A DNA stretch of 64,000 nucleotides, from assembly GCF_017355405.1 (NCBI RefSeq), contig NZ_CP061177.1:2773001-2837000 (forward strand). The letters run 5' to 3'. This stretch comes from Roseomonas haemaphysalidis (GTDB lineage Bacteria > Pseudomonadota > Alphaproteobacteria > Acetobacterales > Acetobacteraceae). This document shows, one piece after another, positions 33,914 through 41,331 of this stretch. The translations under genes and the position numbers were made by a program. The first letter of the stretch is position 1. Every line of letters begins with the position of its first letter. The notes under the pieces were generated by a model that ran no database searches, was not told the origin of the DNA, and saw only the letters and a program-made list of their open reading frames with translations.

Positions 33914-35071
33914 TTATGGAAGTTTTGTCATCATATGGACCGGGGGCGGACGGGTCAACGCGGGCGTGGTGGCTCCAATCAGGCTCGCATACAGATCCGG
34001 GTCGGTCGCGCCTTCCGTGCCGAACAGCAGCACCCGGGACGCGCCGTCCAGTTCCAGTGCCTGCCGCGCCGCCTTGTCCGCCGCGGCCAATTGCAATGCG
34101 ATCAGCCCCGCCACCGCGCTTTCCCCCGCTTCCACCGGCGGAACGCGCTGCGCCAGGAGGCGCATGGCAGGGGCCACCGCGCTGTCCGGCACCGTCATGA
34201 ACGCGAAGGCGGCACGTTCCAGCTCCTGCCACGCCAACAGGCTCGGTTCGCCGCAGGCCAGCCCGGCCATCAGGGTATCAGGTTCGCCCGGCGCAGCGGC
34301 CATGCCGCCGGCCTCGGCGCTGGCCAGCAGGCACGCGGCCCCATCGGCCTCCACCACAACCACCCTGGTCCCGGTGCCGAGGCGCAGCCGCGACTGTGCC
34401 GAAACGGCGGCCGCCACCCCGCCGACGCCGGCCTGGATGAAGATGTGGGTGGGCGGCTCCGGCAAGGCCGTCATCGCCTCGTCCGCCATCAGGCGGTAGC
34501 CCTGCATGATATCCCGCGGGGGCTCGGTATAGCCTGGCCACGAGGTGTCGGACACGACGATCCAGCCCTCGGCCTCCGCCATCCGCGCCGCCTCGCGCAC
34601 CGAATCATCGTAGTGCCCCGGCACTTGCCGCACCTCCGCGCCAAGGGCCGCGATGGCATCGCGCCGGCCCTGGCTGACGCCGGCGTGCACGAAGATCACG
34701 CAACGGGCACCGAAGCGCCCTGCTCCCCAGGCCACGGCGCGGCCGTGGTTGCCGTCCGTGGCGCAGCACACCGTTTGCACCGCGTCACCGCTGCGCCGGG
34801 CGCGGGCGGCTTCCAGCACGCGGGCCACGGCATAAGCACCACCCAGCGCCTTGAAGCTGCCCAGCCCGAAGCGACCCGATTCGTCCTTGTAGTGAACGGC
34901 GCCAATGCCGGCATCGGCCGCCACCTCAGGCATACTCAGCAAGGGCGTGGGGGCGTAGCCCGGCCAGGCACGGATCGCGGCCGCGGCGCGGTGGAAGCCG
35001 GAGTTGGGCAGCACCACCACGCCGGGCACGCCATGGCGCGGGTTGCGAAGCAGGCGGAAGGGATGCGTCAT
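33914..35071 (-). CDS. Diaminopropionate ammonia-lyase-like PLP enzyme
   Basis: A 385-residue fold-type II PLP enzyme. Lys74 in KDESGRFGLGSFKALGG is the cofactor lysine; the FGLGSFKALGG form is typical of diaminopropionate ammonia-lyase (YgeX/DpaL) rather than threonine dehydratase. The DGNHGRAVAW loop and the glycine-rich GVGGVAAAV phosphate loop are present. The reaction would convert 2,3-diaminopropionate to pyruvate and ammonia; D-serine or other beta-substituted amino acids are alternatives. Start at 35071 by homology; no good ribosome site. It is divergent from the DenD-like gene, and an orphan Bug-family gene follows. Confidence 0.85.
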   Translation of the reverse strand: MTHPFRLLRNPRHGVPGVVVLPNSGFHRAAAAIRAWPGYAPTPLLSMPEVAADAGIGAVHYKDESGRFGLGSFKALGGAYAVARVLEAARARRSGDAVQTVCCATDGNHGRAVAWGAGRFGARCVIFVHAGVSQGRRDAIAALGAEVRQVPGHYDDSVREAARMAEAEGWIVVSDTSWPGYTEPPRDIMQGYRLMADEAMTALPEPPTHIFIQAGVGGVAAAVSAQSRLRLGTGTRVVVVEADGAACLLASAEAGGMAAAPGEPDTLMAGLACGEPSLLAWQELERAAFAFMTVPDSAVAPAMRLLAQRVPPVEAGESAVAGLIALQLAAADKAARQALELDGASRVLLFGTEGATDPDLYASLIGATTPALTRPPPVHMMTKLP

Positions 35072-35083
35072 GCGCTTCAGCTT

Positions 35084-35097
35084 GGGCGCGCGCGCCC
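35084..35097. repeat. 14-bp perfect palindrome in a divergent spacer
   Basis: GGGCGCGCGCGCCC, fully self-complementary, lies in the 67-base gap between the divergent ammonia-lyase-like and DenD-like genes. It could be an operator for both, but alternating GC is not rare at this composition. Confidence 0.3.
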
Positions 35098-35138
35098 GGT
35101 GGGGCAATCTGCCGCAAACAGAACATTACGAGGAAACG

Positions 35139-36125
35139 ATGCGGATCACCATTCTCGGCGCCGGCGGCTTTCTGGGACGCAAGCTGGCGGCCCGCCTGGC
35201 GCGCGACGGCAGCCTCGGCGGCCGGCCCGTGACGGCGTTGACGCTGTTCGACCTGAACGTGCCGCCGGCGCCGGACGCTGCCTTTCCCATCCACCGCATC
35301 GCGGGCGACGTGGGGGATGCCGCCACGCTGTCCCGGGCCATTCCGGCCGGTACCGACGTGGTGTTCCACTTGGCCGCCGTGGTCAGCGCTGCGGCGGAAG
35401 CCGATTTCGACCTCGGCATGCGGGTCAATCTCCATGGCACGCTGGCGCTGCTGGACGCCTGCCGCAAGCTGGAGCACGCGCCGCGCGTAGTGTTCACCTC
35501 CTCCGTCGCCAGCTTCGGCGGCGGGCAGCAGGCCATGGTCCCGGATGACGGGCGGCAGGTGCCGGCGAATTCCTACGGCGCGCAGAAGGCGATGGGCGAG
35601 CTGCTGTTGCAGGACGCGTCCCGCAAGGGCTTTCTGGACGCGGTCAGCATCCGCCTCCCCACGGTGATCGTCCGTCCGGGGCGCCCCAACAAGGCGGCCT
35701 CCTCCTTCGTGTCCGGCATCGTGCGGGAGCCGCTGCTGGGCCTCGCCACCACCTGCCCGGTGGGGCCGGACTTCGCCGTCTGGGTGTGCTCGCCCCGGCG
35801 GGCCGTGGACTGGTTCCTGCACGCGGCGGCGATGGACACCACGCCGCTCGGCATCGACCGGGGCCTCAACCCGCCCGGCCTGTCCGTCACGGTGGGAGAG
35901 CTGCTGGCTGCCCTGGAACAGGTGGGCGGGGCGGAGGCCCGGGCGCTTGTGCGATTCGAGCCCGACCCGGCGATCGAGGCGATCGTCGCCGGCTGGCCGG
36001 CCGCCTTCGCCGCCACCCGTGCCCGCGCCCTGGGCTTCGCGCAGCAGGAAGACGCCGGCGCCGTGCTGCACGCCTTTCTGGCCGACGACCTGGAAGCGAC
36101 CCGCGCCGAACGGGCGATGACCTGA
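35139..36125 (+). CDS. denD: D-erythronate dehydrogenase-like SDR (DenD family)
   Basis: A 328-residue extended short-chain dehydrogenase. Rossmann motif GAGGFLGRKLAARL (residues 7-20), VFHLAAVVSAAAEADFDLGMRVNLHG (near 78-103), catalytic SSVASFGG with the downstream YGAQKAMGE (Tyr-x-x-x-Lys). These match the DenD family, which oxidises D-erythronate at C2 in acid-sugar catabolism. The usual partners OtnK/DenK kinase and OtnC aldolase are not adjacent, so the family call is firmer than the pathway. AGGA precedes the ATG by six bases. It is the only gene between a divergent promoter region and a 198-base gap where I see nothing convincing. Confidence 0.82.
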   Translation: MRITILGAGGFLGRKLAARLARDGSLGGRPVTALTLFDLNVPPAPDAAFPIHRIAGDVGDAATLSRAIPAGTDVVFHLAAVVSAAAEADFDLGMRVNLHGTLALLDACRKLEHAPRVVFTSSVASFGGGQQAMVPDDGRQVPANSYGAQKAMGELLLQDASRKGFLDAVSIRLPTVIVRPGRPNKAASSFVSGIVREPLLGLATTCPVGPDFAVWVCSPRRAVDWFLHAAAMDTTPLGIDRGLNPPGLSVTVGELLAALEQVGGAEARALVRFEPDPAIEAIVAGWPAAFAATRARALGFAQQEDAGAVLHAFLADDLEATRAERAMT

Positions 36126-36323
36126 GCCCGCAGAGGCACTTCCGGCACGGTTCTGGCGCCGGCTGAGAACTTCGCGGCGGGGCCGGCGGAAGCATCTGGC
36201 ATGGCGGTATTTTTCCGGCTAAGCCGCGCAAGGGCCACGACCCCGGTCGTCGCCCGATGACCTGCGACCGGCCAAAGAGCGTGCCGCACCTGCCTGCCGG
36301 CACCCAGGAGAGGACCAGCAACC

Positions 36324-36893
36324 TTGATTTCCCGTCGTTCCATCATGTTCGCGGGCGGCATGCTGCCCCTGCTGCTCGCCGGCTGCGCCACCATCATCGC
36401 CCCCAACAAGCCGCTGCCGGAAGACGGCACCATCGACCTGATGTCGCTGCTGTCCGGCCTGCCGAATGCCAAGCTGTTCACGGCGGCGTTCAAGCGTTCC
36501 GGCCTGTCGGACCGCGTGGGCGTGGCCAACGGCCCCGTCACGGTCTTCGTTCCGACCGACGACGTGCTGGAAGCCCTGCCGCCCGCGCAGCGCGCCATCC
36601 TGACCGATACCGCCACCGACAAGGACCAGCTGCGCGCCGCCGTGGGCGGTCTCTGCGCCAGCGGTCAGCTGCGCCTGGAAAGCATCGCGGTGCGCCAGGG
36701 CCACATCAACACCTGGACCATCAACCAGCAGCTGCGCGTCACCGGCGCGCCCTCGCCGACCGCCAAGATCCAGCGCGCGGTGCTGGCCAATGGCCGCACC
36801 ACCGTCAGCGGCCCGCAGGTCGGCTTTGTCCGGGCGGACATTCTGGCCAGCAACGGCGTGATCCACTTGCTGAACGGCGCGCTGCTGCCCTGA
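36324..36893 (+). CDS. Fasciclin-domain lipoprotein
   Basis: A 189-residue exported protein. The N-terminus SRRSIMFAGGMLPLLLAGC carries a lipobox (LLAGC), so Cys21 would be lipidated. Residues 45-188 form one FAS1 domain: LFTAAFKRSGLSD, GPVTVFVPTDDVLEALP (H1 box) and ILASNGVIHLLNGALLP (H2-like end). FAS1 domains mediate adhesion or protein interaction. I chose the TTG at 36324, since AGGAGAGG lies ten bases upstream; the ATG at 36345 would shorten the signal peptide and has no ribosome site. A strong terminator follows. Confidence 0.85.
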   Translation: MISRRSIMFAGGMLPLLLAGCATIIAPNKPLPEDGTIDLMSLLSGLPNAKLFTAAFKRSGLSDRVGVANGPVTVFVPTDDVLEALPPAQRAILTDTATDKDQLRAAVGGLCASGQLRLESIAVRQGHINTWTINQQLRVTGAPSPTAKIQRAVLANGRTTVSGPQVGFVRADILASNGVIHLLNGALLP

Positions 36894-36917
36894 GCCGGGC
36901 ACCACGCCCGAGACCGG

Positions 36918-36950
36918 GGCCGGAACCGCGATGCGGTTCCGGCCTTTTTT
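36918..36950 (+). terminator. Perfect intrinsic terminator after the fasciclin gene
   Basis: Twelve-base-pair perfect stem GGCCGGAACCGC and GCGGTTCCGGCC with a 3-nt loop, followed by six T residues (36945-36950). It lies 24 bases after the fasciclin gene stop and just ahead of the convergent deacetylase-fold gene at 36958. Confidence 0.92.
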
Positions 36951-36957
36951 CTTGGGA

Positions 36958-37863
36958 TCAGCCCGCCGACTGGGACTTGCACCATTCGGCCACCTGCGCG
37001 TGCGTGGCGAACCACACCTTGCCCGATGCCTTGATGTGCTGCAGCAGCCGGTCCAGCAACGCGATGCGGCTGCGGTGGCCGATAACGTGCGGGTGCATGG
37101 TCAGCAGAAACAGCCCGCCTTCCTCCCGCGCGCCATCGAACTCGGCCCGGAAGATCTCCTCAACGGCCGAGGGCGGCGTGTAGGGCCGCAGGCCCGAAAA
37201 GCGCAGCATGTTGAAGTACACGGCGTCGTCGCGGATCCATTCCGGGGGCAGTTCGACGATGCCGGTCGGCTTGCCGCCATCCTCCAGCTCGTAGGGGTCG
37301 TCATCGGCCATCAGGCTGCTGTCGTAGAGCAGGCCGAGCTCCTGGATGATCCCCATGGTATCCACGGAGAAATCCCAGCTGGCGGTGCGGATGCCGACGG
37401 GGCGGCGGCCGCTCAACTGTTCCAGCGTGTCGGCCGCGCGGAAGGTCAGGTCGCGCTCCACGCCGGGCGGCAGGCTAGTATTCGCCTCGTGGATCCAGGA
37501 ATGGATGCCGATCTCATGCCCCTCGTCGGCCACGCCGCGCACCTCGTCGGGGTGCAGCAAGGCGGACACGGCGGGGTAGAAGAAGGTGGCCGGGGCACCG
37601 TGCTTGGCCAGCAGGCGGCGGATGCGCGGCACGCCCTGGCGCGCGCCGTACTGGCCCTGGCTGATGCGCATCGGGCTTTCGTCGTTGTCGCGCAGCGGAA
37701 TGGTCTCATGGTCGGCGTCAAAGGACAGCGCCACGCAGCACTGCGCGCCGTCCGGCCAGCTGCGCGGCGCCAGGCTGCGGCCGCCCCGCGCGCGGCCGAC
37801 AATGCCGCGCCAGCGCTCCTCGCTCCATTCCCACGGCTTCTGGCCCTGTGTCGCTTCGCTCAT
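36958..37863 (-). CDS. Polysaccharide deacetylase-fold hydrolase (PgdA/cyclic imidase-like)
   Basis: A 301-residue NodB-fold enzyme. Metal-site motifs are SFDADHE (residues about 47-53), HEIGIHSWIHE (about 115-125, the HxxxH pair) and RTASWDFS. This SFDADHE form is the one I recall from the HpPgdA branch, which includes bacterial cyclic imide hydrolases as well as peptidoglycan deacetylases. There is no signal peptide, so peptidoglycan is an unlikely substrate. GGAGGA lies six bases before the ATG. The divergent amidase and M20 amidohydrolase genes favour a role in cyclic imide or amide catabolism. Confident on fold, modest on substrate. Confidence 0.8.
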   Translation of the reverse strand: MSEATQGQKPWEWSEERWRGIVGRARGGRSLAPRSWPDGAQCCVALSFDADHETIPLRDNDESPMRISQGQYGARQGVPRIRRLLAKHGAPATFFYPAVSALLHPDEVRGVADEGHEIGIHSWIHEANTSLPPGVERDLTFRAADTLEQLSGRRPVGIRTASWDFSVDTMGIIQELGLLYDSSLMADDDPYELEDGGKPTGIVELPPEWIRDDAVYFNMLRFSGLRPYTPPSAVEEIFRAEFDGAREEGGLFLLTMHPHVIGHRSRIALLDRLLQHIKASGKVWFATHAQVAEWCKSQSAG

Positions 37864-37993
37864 GCCGGTTCCTCCATTGCGATACGGGGGCAGTTTGGAC
37901 CCGCTGGCCGCCGCCAGCCAGGGGGGGTGCCCTTTCCTCGGTCCCGCCGCCGCCGCATGGTGGCCGGCAACTGAAGCCTTCGCGGAACCTCCC

Positions 37994-39436
37994 ATGTCCG
38001 ATACCGATCCGGCCCTGATGTCGGCCGAGCAGCTCCTCGCCCTGTATGCCCGCCGGCGGCTGTCGCCGGTGGAAGCGCTGCAAGCGGTGATGGAGCGGGT
38101 CGCGCGCTTCAATCCCTGGGTCAACGCCTTCAGCCAACTCAACCCACGCGCCCTGGCGGATGCCGGCGCCAGCACGGCCCGCTGGGCCGCCGGCCGGCCG
38201 CTGGGGCCGCTGGACGGCGTGCCCGTGACCGTGAAGGACTCTCTGGACCTGCAGGGCTTCCCCACCCGCCATGGCAGCAAGACCACCGCAACGGCGGCCG
38301 CCACGGAGGATGCCCCCGCGGTGCTGGGCCTGAAGGGTGCCGGCGCCGTGATGCTGGGCAAGACGCACACCACCGAATTCGAATGGAAAACCCCCGGCGA
38401 CAACCCGCCGGGCGGCATCACCCGCAACGCCTGGAACCCCGAGCGCTCGGTGGGCGGTTCCTCGTCCGGCGCCGGCGCCGCGGGCGCGGCGAATTTCGGT
38501 CCCCTGCACCTGGGCAGCGATTCGGGCGGCGGCATTCGCGTGCCGGCCGCCTGGTGCGGGCTGGTGGGGCTGAAGCCCAGCCAGGGGCGCGTGCCGCAAT
38601 GGCCGCGTGCGACGTTCGGCACGTTGTCCTCGGCCGGCCCGATGGCGCGTAGCGTGCGCGACGCCGCGCTGATGCTGTCCGCCATGGCACAGGCTGACCT
38701 GCGCGACCCCTCCGCCCTGCCCGACGATGCCCGCGACTGGCGCGGCGGCATCGAGGACGGCGTCGCCGGGCTTCGCGTCGCCGTGGTCCGCCGCCCCGGC
38801 TTCATGCCGCCGATCGACGCGGAAGGCGAAGCCTCGGTGGAACTGGCCGCACGCCTGCTGCGCGAGCAGGGCGCCATCGTGGAGGGTGCCGACCCCGACG
38901 TGCCGGACCTCCGGGACGCCTTCGCCTTGCTGCGCGGCGTGGCGCTGGCCCGCCGCGTGGCCGGCATCGCGCCAGACCGGCGGCCATTGCTGGATGGCGG
39001 CCTGGAGGAAACGGCGCAGCGTGCCGAAGGGCTGTCCGCGCTGGATTACCTGGCGGCGGAGGCGCTGCGGATGGAGGCTGCGCATGCCATGGCACGGTTC
39101 CACCAGCGCTACGACCTGGTGCTTTGCCCCACCACGCCCAGCGCCGCCTTCGCCGCCGACGCGCCGACCATCCGCCCGCGCGAGGCATTGTGGCGCGACT
39201 GGCTGCCCTGGACCGCCGTGTTCAGCATGACCGGCCAGCCCGCCATCTCGGTGCCGGCCGGCATGGATGAAAGCGGCATGCCGCGCGGCGTGCAGCTCGC
39301 CGCCGCCCGCCTGCGCGACGACTTGGTGCTGCGCGGCGCGCGGGCGATCGAGCGCGCCGTGGCGCTGCCCCCGGCCCGCACGGAACAGCCGGAACAGCCG
39401 GAACAGCCACAGGGCTGCGCCCACCACGCGCATTGA
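37994..39436 (+). CDS. Amidase (amidase signature family)
   Basis: A 480-residue amidase with the Ser-cisSer-Lys triad: lysine in GVPVTVKDSLD (near 79), cis-serine in SVGGSSSGAGAA (near 155) and nucleophile serine in LGSDSGGGIRVPA (near 178). Cytoplasmic, hydrolysing an amide to acid and ammonia. The C-terminal end has three EQP repeats and then GCAHHAH, a Cys/His-rich tail not normally seen. The following amidohydrolase gene starts 40 bases downstream, so the pair is an operon. Substrate unknown; a half-amide made by the divergent NodB-fold enzyme is one possibility. Confidence 0.9.
   Translation: MSDTDPALMSAEQLLALYARRRLSPVEALQAVMERVARFNPWVNAFSQLNPRALADAGASTARWAAGRPLGPLDGVPVTVKDSLDLQGFPTRHGSKTTATAAATEDAPAVLGLKGAGAVMLGKTHTTEFEWKTPGDNPPGGITRNAWNPERSVGGSSSGAGAAGAANFGPLHLGSDSGGGIRVPAAWCGLVGLKPSQGRVPQWPRATFGTLSSAGPMARSVRDAALMLSAMAQADLRDPSALPDDARDWRGGIEDGVAGLRVAVVRRPGFMPPIDAEGEASVELAARLLREQGAIVEGADPDVPDLRDAFALLRGVALARRVAGIAPDRRPLLDGGLEETAQRAEGLSALDYLAAEALRMEAAHAMARFHQRYDLVLCPTTPSAAFAADAPTIRPREALWRDWLPWTAVFSMTGQPAISVPAGMDESGMPRGVQLAAARLRDDLVLRGARAIERAVALPPARTEQPEQPEQPQGCAHHAH
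39382..39408 (+). repeat. Three tandem 9-bp repeats in the amidase gene
   Basis: Three perfect copies of GGAACAGCC (39382-39390, 39391-39399, 39400-39408), encoding EQP three times near the amidase C-terminus. In-frame and multiple of three, so copy-number change would not break the gene. Confidence 0.8.
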
Positions 39437-39476
39437 TCGCCGCCCCTCCACGCCACGCAAGGAACCGCCCATCGCC

Positions 39477-40745
39477 ATGACCGACACCCTGCCCCCCGCC
39501 CTGCCCGCCGCCATCGATGAAAGCCGGCAATGGGCCCGGCTCATGGGCATGGCCATGCTGGGCGCCATTCCCCATGACGGCGTGAACCGTGAGGCGCTGA
39601 CGCCGCTGGACCGCCAGGCCCGCCGCCTGCTGGTCACCTGGGCCATCGAGGCGGGCCTGACGGTCAGCATCGACGAGATGAACAACCTGTTCCTGCGCCA
39701 CGAGGGCACCGACCCCACGGCGGCCCCGGTGCTCAGCGGCAGCCACATGGACAGCCAGCCCAGCGGCGGGCGGTTCGATGGCATCTGGGGCGTGGTGGCG
39801 GCGCTGGAAGCGGTGCAGGCGATCCGCGAGGCTGGCCTCGCCACCCGCCGGCCGATCGAGGTGGTGTCCTGGACCAACGAGGAAGGCGGCCGCTTCGCCC
39901 CCGGCTGCATGGGCAGCATGGCCTGGTCCGGCCACCGCCCCGCCACCACCTGGGACCAGGTGGCAGACGGCGCGGGCATCACCTTCCGTGCCGCGCTGGA
40001 CGAGCAGATGGCGGCCGAGGCGGACCTGCCCCGCCGCCCGCTGGGGCCGCAGCCCGGCGCCGCCCCTTTCGCCTACGTGGAGGCCCATATCGAGCAAGGG
40101 CCGCGGCTGGAAGCCGACCTGCTGGACATCGGCGTGGTGACCGGCATCCAGGGCAGCCGCTGGTTTCTGGTGGATATCACCGGGCAGTCCGCCCATGCCG
40201 GCACCACGCCGGTCGGGCTACGACGCGACGCGGTGCAGGACATGGTACGCGCCATCGAGGCACTGAACCGCCTGACGGAAGACCCGGAGGACGTGCTGCG
40301 CTTCACCGTCGGGCGGGTCGAGGTGCATCCGAACAGCAGCAATTCGGTGGCCGACCGGGTGCGCTTCAGCATCGACCTGCGGCACCCGGACGCCGCCGTG
40401 CTGACCGCCAAGGGCGATGCGATCGCAGCCACGGTGCAGAGCGCCGTGAAGTTCTGCACGGCGCAGGTGACCGAGCGCTTCACCGCCATGCCCGCCACCT
40501 TCCAGCCGGACGTGCCGGCGGCGGTGGAAGCGGCGGCGGCGGCGCTGGGCCTGCGGTCGCTGCGCTTGGCGTCCGGCGCCTTCCACGACGCGCAGTTCCT
40601 GGTGCCGGTCTGCCCGACAGGGATGATCTTCGTGCCGTCGCGCGGCGGCATCAGCCACAACCCGGCCGAGTACAGCTCGCCGGAGCAGCTCGCCGCCGGC
40701 ACCAGGGTCCTGGCCGCGACGCTCTACGACCTGGCCAACCGCTAG
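39477..40745 (+). CDS. M20-family Zn-dependent amidohydrolase (N-carbamoyl amino acid hydrolase type)
   Basis: A 422-residue enzyme of the HyuC/AllC branch of M20 peptidases. Metal-site sequences are SGSHMDSQPSGGRFDG (near 85), WTNEEGGRFAP (near 132) and AYVEAHIEQGPRLE (near 198); the dimer domain has GQSAHAGTTPVGLRRDA, and SHNPAEYS comes near the end. Family members hydrolyse N-carbamoyl amino acids, allantoate or ureidoglycolate-like compounds. Coupled with the amidase upstream. No hydantoinase gene is present, so the carbamoyl substrate would come from elsewhere. Confidence 0.9.
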   Translation: MTDTLPPALPAAIDESRQWARLMGMAMLGAIPHDGVNREALTPLDRQARRLLVTWAIEAGLTVSIDEMNNLFLRHEGTDPTAAPVLSGSHMDSQPSGGRFDGIWGVVAALEAVQAIREAGLATRRPIEVVSWTNEEGGRFAPGCMGSMAWSGHRPATTWDQVADGAGITFRAALDEQMAAEADLPRRPLGPQPGAAPFAYVEAHIEQGPRLEADLLDIGVVTGIQGSRWFLVDITGQSAHAGTTPVGLRRDAVQDMVRAIEALNRLTEDPEDVLRFTVGRVEVHPNSSNSVADRVRFSIDLRHPDAAVLTAKGDAIAATVQSAVKFCTAQVTERFTAMPATFQPDVPAAVEAAAAALGLRSLRLASGAFHDAQFLVPVCPTGMIFVPSRGGISHNPAEYSSPEQLAAGTRVLAATLYDLANR

Positions 40746-40746
40746 C

Positions 40747-41331
40747 CTACCAGCGGCGCGGCGGACCGCAGTCCAGGTGCACAAAGCCCTGGCGGTAGTA
40801 GCCGACGCCGCCCACCTGCATCTGCGCCGCCGTGCGGGCGACGCCGATGCCGTCCCGGCCCTGCAGCCGGAAGTCGGCCGCCATGCCCGACATGTGCAGG
40901 CTGACGGTGGAGGCAGCACGGGTCTGCCGGGCCGTGGCGGCATTGTGCTCGGGCGTGCGGTAGCCGCTCATGATGGTGAAGGCCTCGTTGGCATCCAGCC
41001 GGTCGGCCACGGCGCTGAGCACGTCAAACAACCGGGGGTCCATCGGCGTGACCTCGGCCTGCGACAGGTCGCGGAACACCCAGTCCAGCTTGTGCAGCGC
41101 CGCGCGGTCGTACTTGCCATCGCGGAAATACACGCCGTCGAAGCTGTCGTCGGACACGGCGCGCTGCACGTTCAGGCGCCGCACGCCCGGCAGGCTGGCG
41201 GCGAAGGCACCCTTTGGCAACGCCGCGCAGCCGGCCAGCACGCCGAAGCCCGCCTTCAACACAGTGCGGCGGCTGGCCATTGCGGGCTCGCAGCAGGGGC
41301 AGCCGCCGCGGCGGTTGAACAGGTCCAGCAT
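40747..41331 (-). CDS. DUF882 (M15-like) murein endopeptidase, MepK/YcbK-like
   Basis: A 194-residue exported enzyme of the YcbK/DUF882 family. The Tat-like signal is SRRTVLKAGFGVLAGCAAL (residues 20-38), with Met18 as a possible start. The catalytic domain shows SGYRTPEHNA, SLHMSGMAADFR and FVHLDCGPPRRW, the His-Asp-His zinc pattern of M15 LAS peptidases. E. coli MepK cuts 3-3 crosslinks in peptidoglycan, and its gene neighbours the L,D-transpeptidase ycbB. The same pair is seen here, with a TGATG overlap. One base separates the stop from the convergent amidohydrolase. Confidence 0.88.
   Translation of the reverse strand: MLDLFNRRGGCPCCEPAMASRRTVLKAGFGVLAGCAALPKGAFAASLPGVRRLNVQRAVSDDSFDGVYFRDGKYDRAALHKLDWVFRDLSQAEVTPMDPRLFDVLSAVADRLDANEAFTIMSGYRTPEHNAATARQTRAASTVSLHMSGMAADFRLQGRDGIGVARTAAQMQVGGVGYYRQGFVHLDCGPPRRW

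Noticed and set aside
36200..36230. TGGCATG followed by a T-rich run, resembling a sigma54 -24/-12 promoter before the fasciclin gene
   Set aside because: The GG to GC spacing of a real -24/-12 element is not met and the -12 half reads TATTT.
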